From Acidimicrobiales bacterium (lineage in GTDB: Bacteria > Actinomycetota > Acidimicrobiia > Acidimicrobiales > SHLQ01): 38,686 nucleotides of DNA. The notes under the pieces are model-generated. The model was not told the origin of the DNA and did not search any database. It saw only the letters and a list, made by a program, of their open reading frames with translations. Below, piece after piece: positions 17,930-28,270 of the stretch (position 1 is the first letter of the stretch; each line of letters opens with the position of its first letter). The DNA lies in the NCBI GenBank assembly GCA_004282895.1, contig SHLQ01000008.1, positions 1-38,686 of the forward strand, written 5' to 3'. Made by a program: the position numbers and the translations under genes.

Positions 17930-18633
17930 AGCACGATCCCATCGGTGACCTCACACCGGTCGATCTCTGCGGTCTCCGACATCGAGAAGTCCGTGGCCTC
18001 ACCCCGCGCCGTCTGGCCCGGGCTGATGTTGTTGAAGATCACCGTTGCGTTGCCGACAACCACGTCACCGGAATCGAGGAAGTTGACTTCCACCGAGATG
18101 AAACCCCGCTCTTCGTCCAAGGTGCTGACGAACTCGACCTCGACGACAGCCTGACCGGCATCGTTTCGCTCGCAGCGAATAATCTCGGTGTTTTCCTCGA
18201 CGATGATCTCATCGTCCTGACGCTGGTCGATCTGGTCCGAGATCTCCTCGATGGCATCACCGGAGGCGATGATGATCGCCGCGGTGCAACCCACAACACC
18301 CAACACAAGGAACGCAAGAATCCCCAGAATGACGTACATGGCGGTGCGGTTCTTCTTCGGCGGGGCTGGGGTGACGCCTGGCGCTCCATAGCCGGGCGGA
18401 GGCGACGTCGAGGGTGCGGCCATCGACGGCGGTGCTGCAGGCGGTGGGGCCATCGCGGGTGGCGGAGCGGGCGCGGCTGGAGGTGGCGCAGGTGCCGCAG
18501 GTGGCGGCGCGGTGGGTGGTGGAATCGGCTCGGGTGATCCGCGCCATGCGGCGCCGTCCCACCAGTCCTGCATTCCCGGTTGCCCCGGGACCGGATACAT
18601 CCCCGGTTCGGGAGTTGTGTTGTCGTCGGTCAT
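17926..18633 (-). CDS. DUF2510-like, proline/alanine-rich, single-TM protein with an FxLYD-like extracytoplasmic domain
   Basis: PGMYPVPGQPGMQDWWDGAAWRG, Pro/Ala-rich linker, TM MYVILGILAFLVLGVVGCTAAIIIA. Confidence 0.75.
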   Translation of the reverse strand: MTDDNTTPEPGMYPVPGQPGMQDWWDGAAWRGSPEPIPPPTAPPPAAPAPPPAAPAPPPAMAPPPAAPPSMAAPSTSPPPGYGAPGVTPAPPKKNRTAMYVILGILAFLVLGVVGCTAAIIIASGDAIEEISDQIDQRQDDEIIVEENTEIIRCERNDAGQAVVEVEFVSTLDEERGFISVEVNFLDSGDVVVGNATVIFNNISPGQTARGEATDFSMSETAEIDRCEVTDGIVL

Positions 18634-18710
18634 CGCACCGCCTTCGTCACGTCCCTACAAACGTTAGTCGCCGAGAAACAGCCGTGATGGGTGTCGATGA
18701 AATCGCCCAT

Positions 18711-20240
18711 TCACGTCTGCAGGTCCGCGCCCGCAGCTGTAGCCACGACGATCGGCCGATCGGTCTTCAACAACTCCTCACTGGCACGAAGATCGGGCGC
18801 CAGGTAGCGGTCGGGCCCAGGTCCATCCACGTCCGCCCGCAAAAGGTCGACCAGCGCGCCTGTGGCTGCCGCCGGGAGTAACGGTCGTCGCAGATCGATC
18901 GCTCGCGCCGCGACGACATACTCGACCGCTACGATTCGCCGAACATTGTCGATGACGGTCCGCAGTTTCCGAGCGGCATGCCAGGCCATTGACACGTGGT
19001 CTTCCTGCATCCCCGAAGTGGGTAGCGAATCCACCGATGCCGGCGCGGCGAGCCGCTTGTTCTCCGACGCCATCGCCGCGGCGGTGTAGTGCCCGATCAT
19101 GAGGCCGCTGTCCACGCCAACCTCGTTGGCCAGGAACGGAGGCAGACCATGGCTGCGCACATGATCGAGTAGCCGATCCATGCGGCGCTCGGCGATCGCC
19201 CCAACCTCTGCGATCGCGATGGCGAGGAAGTCGGCCGCGAAGCCGAGCGGTGCACCGTGGAAGTTCCCACAGGACTCGACGCGACCGTCGGGTAGCACCA
19301 TGGGATTGTCGATCGCCGAGGCGAGCTCACGCTCGGCCACGTGGCGGACATGGGTGAGCGTGTCTCGAGCGGCACCGTTCACCGAAGGCGTGCAGCGAAT
19401 CGAGTAGGCGTCCTGTATCCGAGGGTCGTCGGTGGCATGGCTGGAACCGATCGGCGAGCCCGCCAGCATCGCCCGGAGATTGGCCGCGCTGACGGCCTGC
19501 CCCGGGTGTGGTCGAAGCGCCTGCAGGTCAGCGGCGAATGGTGCCGCGGTCGCCATCAGACCCTCCACGGTCATCGCTGCGATCATGTCCGCCTGGGTCA
19601 ACAATCGCTCGGCGTCCACGACGGCCAGGCACAACATGCCGAGGATGGCATCGGTCCCGTTCGTGACCGCCAGACCCTCCTTCTCGGCGAGGGTGATCGG
19701 CTCAAGGTTGGCTGCGGCCAGTGCATCAGCTGCCGAGGTTCGTTCGCCGTCGACGACGACATGCCCCTCCCCCAACAATGCGAGCGCACCGTGGGCCAGC
19801 GGAGCGAGGTCACCACTGGCCCCGAGCGAGCCGTACTCGGGGACGATCGGAGTGATGCCAGCATTGATCAGGTCGACCATCGCCTGCGCCACGAGCGGAC
19901 GAGCTCCGCTGGCGCCCAGAGCGAGTGTTCGAGCCCGAAGGAACACCATCGCCCGCACAACCTCGTCCTCGACCGGATCACCCATACCCGCGGCGTGCGA
20001 GCGCACGAGCGCGACCTGCAGGGCCGACCGTCGATCCGCTGGGATAGAGACGGTTGCGAGCGCGCCGAAACCGGTGGAGATGCCGTATTTGGGATCACCC
20101 ACGGCGAGGTCCTCGACGATCGCGCGAGCCGCGGCCATTCGATCGATGGCCTCTGGCGTCAGGTCGACTGGTTCCTTGTGGCGGGCCACTGCCTCCACAT
20201 CGGCAATCGTGACTCCTGGTCCGTTGAGTGCGACCGTCAT
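18711..20240 (-). CDS. hutH: Histidine ammonia-lyase
   Basis: YGISTGFGALATVSI, GSLGASGDLAPLAH (MIO ASG), SIRCTPSVNGAARDTL; HAL family. Confidence 0.95.
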   Translation of the reverse strand: MTVALNGPGVTIADVEAVARHKEPVDLTPEAIDRMAAARAIVEDLAVGDPKYGISTGFGALATVSIPADRRSALQVALVRSHAAGMGDPVEDEVVRAMVFLRARTLALGASGARPLVAQAMVDLINAGITPIVPEYGSLGASGDLAPLAHGALALLGEGHVVVDGERTSAADALAAANLEPITLAEKEGLAVTNGTDAILGMLCLAVVDAERLLTQADMIAAMTVEGLMATAAPFAADLQALRPHPGQAVSAANLRAMLAGSPIGSSHATDDPRIQDAYSIRCTPSVNGAARDTLTHVRHVAERELASAIDNPMVLPDGRVESCGNFHGAPLGFAADFLAIAIAEVGAIAERRMDRLLDHVRSHGLPPFLANEVGVDSGLMIGHYTAAAMASENKRLAAPASVDSLPTSGMQEDHVSMAWHAARKLRTVIDNVRRIVAVEYVVAARAIDLRRPLLPAAATGALVDLLRADVDGPGPDRYLAPDLRASEELLKTDRPIVVATAAGADLQT

Positions 20241-20914
20241 GAGGCCACCTCCTCTCCAAGTCGTAGATCTCGTGTCAAGGACGCGACCGCATTGGTCAAC
20301 GCTGAGGCGGCGCGTCGCTGTCTGGTGGTCTTCAGGCGATGGGCCGGGCCCAACACCGACACCGCGACCTGCATGGCGTCCACCACCGGCAGGCCCAGGG
20401 ACAATGCGGTGATGTCGTCTTCCACCGCGCCCTTCCGTACACACACCTGCCCGGGATCGCGTAGCGCGGCGCCAACGGCCGTGCCGTCGAGAGACACCTG
20501 TTGACCCACCCCGCCGACATGGCGGATGGCGTGTGTTCCTGAGGCGGCGGCAACATACGTCGCAGATCGGCCGTCGCCGACCGCGAGGTAGGTGGACTCG
20601 CCGGTCAGGGCCGCAAGCTCGTCGAGATATGGCTGCGCTGCGGCGATGAGACGATCGATCGGGCCGTCGCTGCGAAGACTTGCGGCGATCCGAAAGAGCG
20701 TGGGCCCCGCGCGGAACTGGCCGTCGGCATCACGGCTCACGTACCCCCGCGCCTCGAGCGCCCGGAGGTGGCGCAGTGCCGTCGTCGGAGTGAGCTCCGA
20801 GAGCGCCGCAGCGGTGGTGAGATTGCACTCGCCTTCCGACAACACAACCTCGAGCAGGTCGAGCACCCGTCCGATCGAACGAGGCACCTCAGTGGTCTCG
20901 GTTGCAGCAGTCAT
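20237..20914 (-). CDS. IclR-family transcriptional regulator (likely hut regulator)
   Basis: MTAATETTEVPRSIGRVLDLLEVVLSEGECNLTTAAALSELTPTTALRHLRALEARGYVSRD; start could be 20923; track ORF extends to 20959. ATGA overlap with hutH. Confidence 0.88.
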   Translation of the reverse strand: MTAATETTEVPRSIGRVLDLLEVVLSEGECNLTTAAALSELTPTTALRHLRALEARGYVSRDADGQFRAGPTLFRIAASLRSDGPIDRLIAAAQPYLDELAALTGESTYLAVGDGRSATYVAAASGTHAIRHVGGVGQQVSLDGTAVGAALRDPGQVCVRKGAVEDDITALSLGLPVVDAMQVAVSVLGPAHRLKTTRQRRAASALTNAVASLTRDLRLGEEVAS

Positions 20915-20943
20915 ACCAACCATCCATTGCCATTCACCAGGAT

Positions 20944-20980
20944 TGTCACTCAATGACATTGTTTGTTGTCTCTTGACAAC
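20944..20980. promoter_or_regulatory. Tandem inverted repeats in the iclR/hutU divergent region: TGTCA-N5-TGACA and GTTGTC-TCTT-GACAAC
   Basis: Perfect 5-bp arms at 20944-20958 and 6-bp arms at 20965-20980. Confidence 0.5.
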
Positions 20981-21031
20981 CTACGGATCTCGTAAACAAA
21001 CTGCAAGCATCAACCTGCCCGGGGAGCGCAC

Positions 21032-22716
<1,685 letters not shown>

Positions 22717-22720
<4 letters not shown>

Positions 22721-23289
22721 CCGTCCGCGAAATCCTCACGATCGGCAATCCGGAACTTCGACGCGTGGCGGCCGAGATTGACCCGGCCGAGATCGGCTCG
22801 GAGCGCGTCCAGCGGCTGATCAACGAGCTCATCGACACGATGCGAGGCGCCAACGGTGCGGGCCTCGCGGCCACGCAGATCGGCGAACACGTGCGCATCG
22901 CGGTGATGGAGGTCGGTGAAAACCCCCGCTACCCCTACAAGCCGAAGATCCCGCTGACCATTGCGATCAATCCGGTCATCGAACCGCTCGACGACGAGCT
23001 GGTCGAGATCAACGAGGGCTGCCTTTCCGTTCCCATGCGCGGCAACGTGCAGCGACACGTGAACGTGCGTGTCCGGTATCTCGACCGTGAAGGCAACGAA
23101 CACGACGAAATCAAACGAGGCCTAACGGCAGGAACGTGGCAACACGAGTGCGACCACCTCGACGGTGTGCTGTTCATCGACAAGGTGGATGACCCCACAA
23201 CACTCTCCACGTGGGACGAATTCAACGCCCACCACCGAGACGCATTCATCGAACGCATCACCGCCTTCGTCGACCGAGTGGGCTCATGA
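22717..23289 (+). CDS. def: Peptide deformylase-family protein inside the hut operon
   Basis: Motifs GAGLAATQ (canonical GxGLAAPQ), [21 protein letters not shown] overlap with hutU. Confidence 0.92.
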
Positions 23290-24640
23290 CCACGCCAAAG
23301 GGGTCAGACCCCTTTTTTGGTGTGAGCACGCGATTGTTGATGGTCGGGTGCAATCCGGCGTCGCTATTGGCGTCGAAAATGGTCGGTTCAGTTCGGTCAC
23401 GGCGAACAGCGATCCGGGCGAGGCGACACAGCTCATGGGGCTCTCGGTGCCCGGCTTCGCCAACGCCCACAGCCACGCCTTCCACCGAGCGCTTCGGTCG
23501 CGAACTCAGGCTGATCGCGGCACGTTCTGGACGTGGCGCGAGCTCATCTACACCGTCGCCGAGCGACTCGACCCGGACAACTACCACCGCCTCGCCCGCG
23601 CCGTCTTCGCCGAGATGGCCACAACCGGCATGTCGGTTGTGGGTGAGTTCCACTACGTGCACCATCAGCCCGACGGCACTCCCTACGACAACGCGAATGT
23701 GATGGGCGAAGCACTGCTGAGCGCGGCCGCCGAGGCCGGGATACGCATCACGCTGCTCGACACGCTCTATCTTCACGGCGGCCTGGACGATGGCGGCTAT
23801 CAACCCGCCTCCGGGGCCCAGATCCGTTATCGCGATTCGTCCGCCGATGTCTGGGCTGATCGGGTGAACGAGCTGCAGGCGCAGTCAGGACAACAGGTCG
23901 GCGCGGCGATCCACAGCGTCCGGGCGGTGGATCCCGCTGCGATTCGGGTGGCCGCCGAATGGGCAGCCGACGCCAACGCTCCCCTGCACGCACACGTCAG
24001 CGAACAGGTGGCCGAGAACGAGCAGTGTGCGCTTCATCACGGATGCACCCCAACGGCACTTCTGGCCGATGCGGGCGCACTCGGACCCTCCTTCACCGCG
24101 GTACACGCCACCCACCTGACCGAGCACGACATCGAGCTGCTTGGTTCCACGCACTCGTCGGTGTGTATGTGCCCGACGACGGAACGCGATCTTGGCGATG
24201 GCATAGGCCCAACGACAGAGCTCGTCGCCGCGAATGTTGAACTGAGTCTCGGAAGCGACTCGCACGCCGTAGTCGACCATCTGATCGAAGCTCGAGCGGT
24301 CGAGCTCGACGAACGGCTTCGCTCGCGGCAGCGGGGACTGCACGCCGCGCCCGAGCTGCTCGCGATGGCGACACGCGTCGGCCACCATCGACTCGGGTGG
24401 GCCGACGCCGGCGAGATCACCATCGGCAATCGGGCCGACCTCACCACAATTTCTCTCGACTCGGTGCGCACGGCCGGAGCCACGCCCAACCTCGCGATGG
24501 AGACAGCGGTCTTCGCCGCCACCGCCAGCGATATCACGTCGGTTGTCGTCGATGGCGAACGGATCGTCGCCGACGGCCGACACGTTCGTATCGATGTCGC
24601 CGACGAGCTTCGCCGTTCGATCGAAGCGGTGCTGTCATGA
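23286..24640 (+). CDS. hutF: N-formimidoyl-L-glutamate deiminase (HutF-like); apparent -1 frame offset near the N-terminus at the T6 tract 23313-23318
   Basis: Frame of the track ORF 23165..24640: WCEHAIVDGRVQSGVAIGVENGRF...VPGFANAHSHAFHRALR...FWTWRELIYTVAERL...HAHVSEQ...LSLGSDSHAVVDHLIEARAVELDERL. The coupled ATG at 23286 is in another frame until the T tract. Confidence 0.85.
23297..23315. repeat. Perfect palindrome AAAGGGGTC-A-GACCCCTTT followed by TTT (REP-like or terminator-like)
   Basis: 19-nt dyad read directly from the sequence, immediately after the def stop and the putative hutF ATG. Confidence 0.7.
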
Positions 24641-24930
24641 CGGGCGAACTCACACTTCCAGACTCGGTCACGTACGTCCGATCCACACCCGAGTTCGACG
24701 CGGCCACCGTGCCTGCCGGCCTGCTGCAGGCCCATCAGGTGGCCGAAGGGGTCTGGGGCCGTCTTGTCGTGAGCGAAGGGTCGGTCGAGTTCACGTTCGA
24801 GGACACACCTGAAGAATCAATGACGATCACGGCGGGAGGCATGCAGGTCATTCCGCCGACGCGGCCTCATCACATCCAAGTGAACGACCACACGCGGTTT
24901 CATGTCGAATTCCATCGGGAGGCCAAATGA
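24637..24930 (+). CDS. DUF1971/TehB-N-like cupin-type small protein
   Basis: [50 protein letters not shown]...[29 protein letters not shown] overlap with hutF. Confidence 0.75.
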   Translation: MTGELTLPDSVTYVRSTPEFDAATVPAGLLQAHQVAEGVWGRLVVSEGSVEFTFEDTPEESMTITAGGMQVIPPTRPHHIQVNDHTRFHVEFHREAK

Positions 24931-26093
24931 CCGAATCCCTCGTCATCGACAACATCGGGTCGCTCATCACGAACGACCCCACCGTCGGACGCGGCGCCCT
25001 CGGAATCATCGAGAACGCGTCGCTGGTGATCACCGACGGCGCCGTCGAGGCCATGGGCCCGGCGGGAGCGAACGGCGACACCCGGATCGACGCGAAGGGC
25101 GGGTGTGTCCTGCCGGGCTTCGTCGATTCCCACACGCACCTGGTGTTTGCCGGTGACCGAGCCGAGGAGTTCACGGCCCGGATGGCGGGCGAACCATACG
25201 ACGGCGGCGGAATCCGCGTCACCACCGACGCCACACGCGCCACTCCCACCGACGAGCTTCACCGACTTGTCCGGCTGCGCCTGGCCGAGGCCCATCGAGC
25301 CGGCACCACCACGATCGAGATCAAGTCGGGTTACGGACTCAACGTCACCGATGAAGCCAGATCGCTCGAGGTCGCAGAGCACTACACGACCGAGACGACG
25401 TTCCTTGGTGCGCACCTGCTCCCCAGCGAGTACGAGGGCCGAGCCGATGACTACATCGAGCTCGTGTGCAACGAAATGCTTACCGCGTCTGCGCCCCACG
25501 CCAAATGGATCGACGCGTTCTGTGAGGAGGGTGCGTTCGACGAGGACCAGAGTCGGGCCGTGCTCGAGGCCGGTCGCGCCGCGGGGCTCGGGCTGCGCCT
25601 GCACGGCAACCAGTTGGGAACAGGTGCCGGTGTGCAACTTGCGGTTGAGTGTGGATGCGCTTCCGTCGACCACTGCACCCACCTCACCGACGCCGACATC
25701 GAGGCCTTGGCCGGAAGCGACACTGTCGCGACGTTCCTTCCCGCGGCCGACTTCTCGACTCGCCAGCCCTACCCCGATGCTCGACGGGTCATCGACGCCG
25801 GGGCGACCGTCGCCCTCGCCAGCAACTGCAACCCCGGTTCCAGCTACACAACATCGATTTCGTTCTGCATCGCGATTGCCGTGCGCGAAATGCACATGAC
25901 CATCGACGAGGCGATCCAGGCCGTCACCCTGGGCGGAGCGGCCGCACTGCAGCGAACCGACATCGGACACCTGACCCCGGGCGCCTCTGGACACGCCGTC
26001 ATACTCGCGGCACCATCTCATCATCACCTCGCGTATCGGCCCGGGGTGCCATTGATCCGACAAACGATTGGACCCTTGGGAGCATTTGTATGA
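24927..26093 (+). CDS. hutI: Imidazolonepropionase
   Basis: [77 protein letters not shown]. Confidence 0.96.
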   Translation: MTESLVIDNIGSLITNDPTVGRGALGIIENASLVITDGAVEAMGPAGANGDTRIDAKGGCVLPGFVDSHTHLVFAGDRAEEFTARMAGEPYDGGGIRVTTDATRATPTDELHRLVRLRLAEAHRAGTTTIEIKSGYGLNVTDEARSLEVAEHYTTETTFLGAHLLPSEYEGRADDYIELVCNEMLTASAPHAKWIDAFCEEGAFDEDQSRAVLEAGRAAGLGLRLHGNQLGTGAGVQLAVECGCASVDHCTHLTDADIEALAGSDTVATFLPAADFSTRQPYPDARRVIDAGATVALASNCNPGSSYTTSISFCIAIAVREMHMTIDEAIQAVTLGGAAALQRTDIGHLTPGASGHAVILAAPSHHHLAYRPGVPLIRQTIGPLGAFV

Positions 26094-26863
26094 ACCCGCA
26101 TCTCAATACCCTTCTGCACCCCATCGATGACGCGGACTACGCGGCGCGCTGTCGAGCCCAGCTGGATGCAACCGGCGCGCTCGTACTCCAGGGATTCTTC
26201 ACAGAGGAAGCGATTGCGCGAGTGATCGAGGAATCCGCTCCGCGCGAGGCGGCTGCCTTCTATGCGAGTTCCACGCACAACGTCTATCTCACGCCCAGCG
26301 ATCCAGACCTTCCAGAAGATCACGCCTTCAACCGCCAGGTGCAAAGCAGCAAGGGTCTGATTGCTGACGATCAGGTCCCGGCCGACTCGCCCCTTCGGGA
26401 TGTCTACGACGACCCGGACTTCCGTTCCTTCCTCTGCGGCGTACTCGGCATAAGTGCCATCTACCCGTACGCGGACTCGTTGTCATCGATCAACGTGCAC
26501 TTCGCACCGGATGGAAAGGAGCTGGGCTGGCACTTCGACAATTCGTCGTTTGCTGTCACACTGCTGCTCCAAGCCCCCGAGGGTGGAGGCGCATTCGAGT
26601 ATGTGCCGGCCGTTCGCGATGCGGATGCCGGCGACATGGCCTTCGACCGCGTCGACGCCGTTCTCGATCTGCGGGAACCATCGATGACACTGCACTCCGA
26701 ACCAGGTGATCTCGTCCTCTTCCGCGGTCGAAACGCCATTCATCGGGTGACGCCAACCGAGGGCGACACCACCCGTCTGCTCGTCGTCTTCGCCTTCAAT
26801 GACCAGCCGGATGTCGGCCTTTCAGAATCGGCGCTGCAGACGTTCTACGGACGCACCAGCTAG
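26090..26863 (+). CDS. 2-oxoglutarate/Fe(II)-dependent oxygenase-like protein
   Basis: [42 protein letters not shown]...[32 protein letters not shown]: HxD...H facial triad and downstream Arg. ATGA overlap with hutI. Confidence 0.82.
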   Translation: MNPHLNTLLHPIDDADYAARCRAQLDATGALVLQGFFTEEAIARVIEESAPREAAAFYASSTHNVYLTPSDPDLPEDHAFNRQVQSSKGLIADDQVPADSPLRDVYDDPDFRSFLCGVLGISAIYPYADSLSSINVHFAPDGKELGWHFDNSSFAVTLLLQAPEGGGAFEYVPAVRDADAGDMAFDRVDAVLDLREPSMTLHSEPGDLVLFRGRNAIHRVTPTEGDTTRLLVVFAFNDQPDVGLSESALQTFYGRTS

Positions 26864-26921
26864 GTCGTCAGGCGACACCCGTCGGACCGTTTGGTGCGAC
26901 TCTCATGGTAAACATGACCCC

Positions 26922-27374
26922 ATGTCACGCACGGTTCTGCTGCTCAACGGGCCCAATCTCAACCTCTTGGGGACCCGCGAACCCGAGGTCTACGGCACGG
27001 ACACCCTCGACGACATCGTCGACGGTGTTCGGGCGCAGGCAACCGCGGCCGACGTGGAGATCGAGGCGTACCAATCCAACATCGAAGGCGAGCTGATCGA
27101 CCGTCTGCACGAGGCTCGGGGCAGGGTCGACGGCGTCATCTTCAACCCCGGGGCATTCACGCACTACAGCGTGGCGCTTCGAGACGCCGTCTCCGCCTGC
27201 GAACTCCCCGTGATCGAGACCCACCTCTCCAACGTGCATGCCCGGGAAGAGTTTCGCCACACCTCGGTTCTCACCGCGGTCTGCGTCGGTGTCGTGTCCG
27301 GGTTTGGACGGGACAGCTATCGGGTGGCGTTCGAGGCGCTGATGGGCCACCTCGACCAACAATCCGCTGGATGA
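26922..27374 (+). CDS. aroQ: 3-dehydroquinate dehydratase, type II
   Basis: VLLLNGPNLNLLGTREPEVYG, GVIFNPGAFTHYSVALRDA, VIETHLSNVHAREEFRH. Confidence 0.95.
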   Translation: MSRTVLLLNGPNLNLLGTREPEVYGTDTLDDIVDGVRAQATAADVEIEAYQSNIEGELIDRLHEARGRVDGVIFNPGAFTHYSVALRDAVSACELPVIETHLSNVHAREEFRHTSVLTAVCVGVVSGFGRDSYRVAFEALMGHLDQQSAG

Positions 27375-27925
27375 CCGACGTGAGCGCCGACATCGAGGCG
27401 ACGCCCAACATCGTCATCACCGGCTTCATGGGAACTGGCAAGACAACGGCCGGGCGCCTGCTGGCCGAGCTGCTCGACCGGGAGTTCGTCGACACGGATG
27501 AGGTGCTCGAGCAACTCCATGGCTCGATCACCGACATCTTCGAGAACGAGGGCGAGGACGCCTTCCGGGAAATGGAGCGGGCACTCGCTGCTGAACTCGC
27601 CGGACAGGATGACCTGGTCATCGCCACGGGCGGCAGGATGCTGCTCGACCCGGCCAATGTCGCGGCACTGACCCGCACCGGTCGGGTGTTCTGTCTTGTT
27701 GCGTCGCCCGAGGAGATTTACGACCGACTAGCCGCCGATGACGAACGGATGAAGAGGCCGCTGCTAAGCGTCGCCGATCCTCGGCAACGCATCGGCGAGC
27801 TGCTGGCAGAACGCGAGGTCGGGTACCTCGCCTTCCCGCAGGTTTCGACCGCCGGGAGAACAAGCGCCGAGGTGGCGGACGAGCTCGCAGTCCTCGTGCG
27901 CTCGAATTCGGCCGAAGCGGACTAG
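27371..27925 (+). CDS. aroK: Shikimate kinase
   Basis: NIVITGFMGTGKTTAGRLLAELLDREFVDTDEVLEQ...FREMERALAAEL...VIATGGRMLLDP. Confidence 0.9.
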   Translation: MTDVSADIEATPNIVITGFMGTGKTTAGRLLAELLDREFVDTDEVLEQLHGSITDIFENEGEDAFREMERALAAELAGQDDLVIATGGRMLLDPANVAALTRTGRVFCLVASPEEIYDRLAADDERMKRPLLSVADPRQRIGELLAEREVGYLAFPQVSTAGRTSAEVADELAVLVRSNSAEAD

Positions 27926-27934
27926 AACACTCTC

Positions 27935-28270
27935 ATGCTTGGCCTTGCAGCCCTCATCCGCGTCACCGCCCGTGGTGTCCGGTCCTTGGCCCGCGACGAG
28001 CACGCCCGCGGGCTGGTCACACTCGCTCTGACGCTGATTGGCGCGGGCGCGGTGTTCTATCACCAGGTCGAAGATCTTTCCTGGGTGGACAGCTTCTACT
28101 TCACCGTGATCACGCTGACGACGGTCGGCTACGGCGATATAGCGCCTGAAACAACAGCAGGAAAGATCTTCACGATGTTCTACGTGCTGATCGGGATCGG
28201 CATTCTTGTGGCCCTCATAACCGAGGTCGCCCGCCACGTCCTGAGTGGCAATGGGAACTCGGAGGACTGA
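27935..28270 (+). CDS. Small two-TM potassium channel
   Basis: SFYFTVITLTTVGYGDIAPETTAGKIFTMFYVLIGIGILV; TVGYGD selectivity filter. Confidence 0.93.
   Translation: MLGLAALIRVTARGVRSLARDEHARGLVTLALTLIGAGAVFYHQVEDLSWVDSFYFTVITLTTVGYGDIAPETTAGKIFTMFYVLIGIGILVALITEVARHVLSGNGNSED

Noticed and set aside
18420-18560. GGTGGCG-type repetitive tract
   Set aside because: Encodes the Pro/Ala-rich linker of the DUF2510-like protein; coding low complexity, not an independent repeat.
19341-20504. 387-aa plus-strand ORF antisense to hutH/iclR, and the overlapping 326-aa ORF 19432..20412
   Set aside because: Low-complexity Arg/Ser/Ala-rich antisense frames of hutH and iclR; no recognisable domain.
24900-26063. 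387-aa minus-strand ORF antisense to hutI
   Set aside because: hutI on the plus strand has full family motifs; the antisense frame is a GC-bias artefact.
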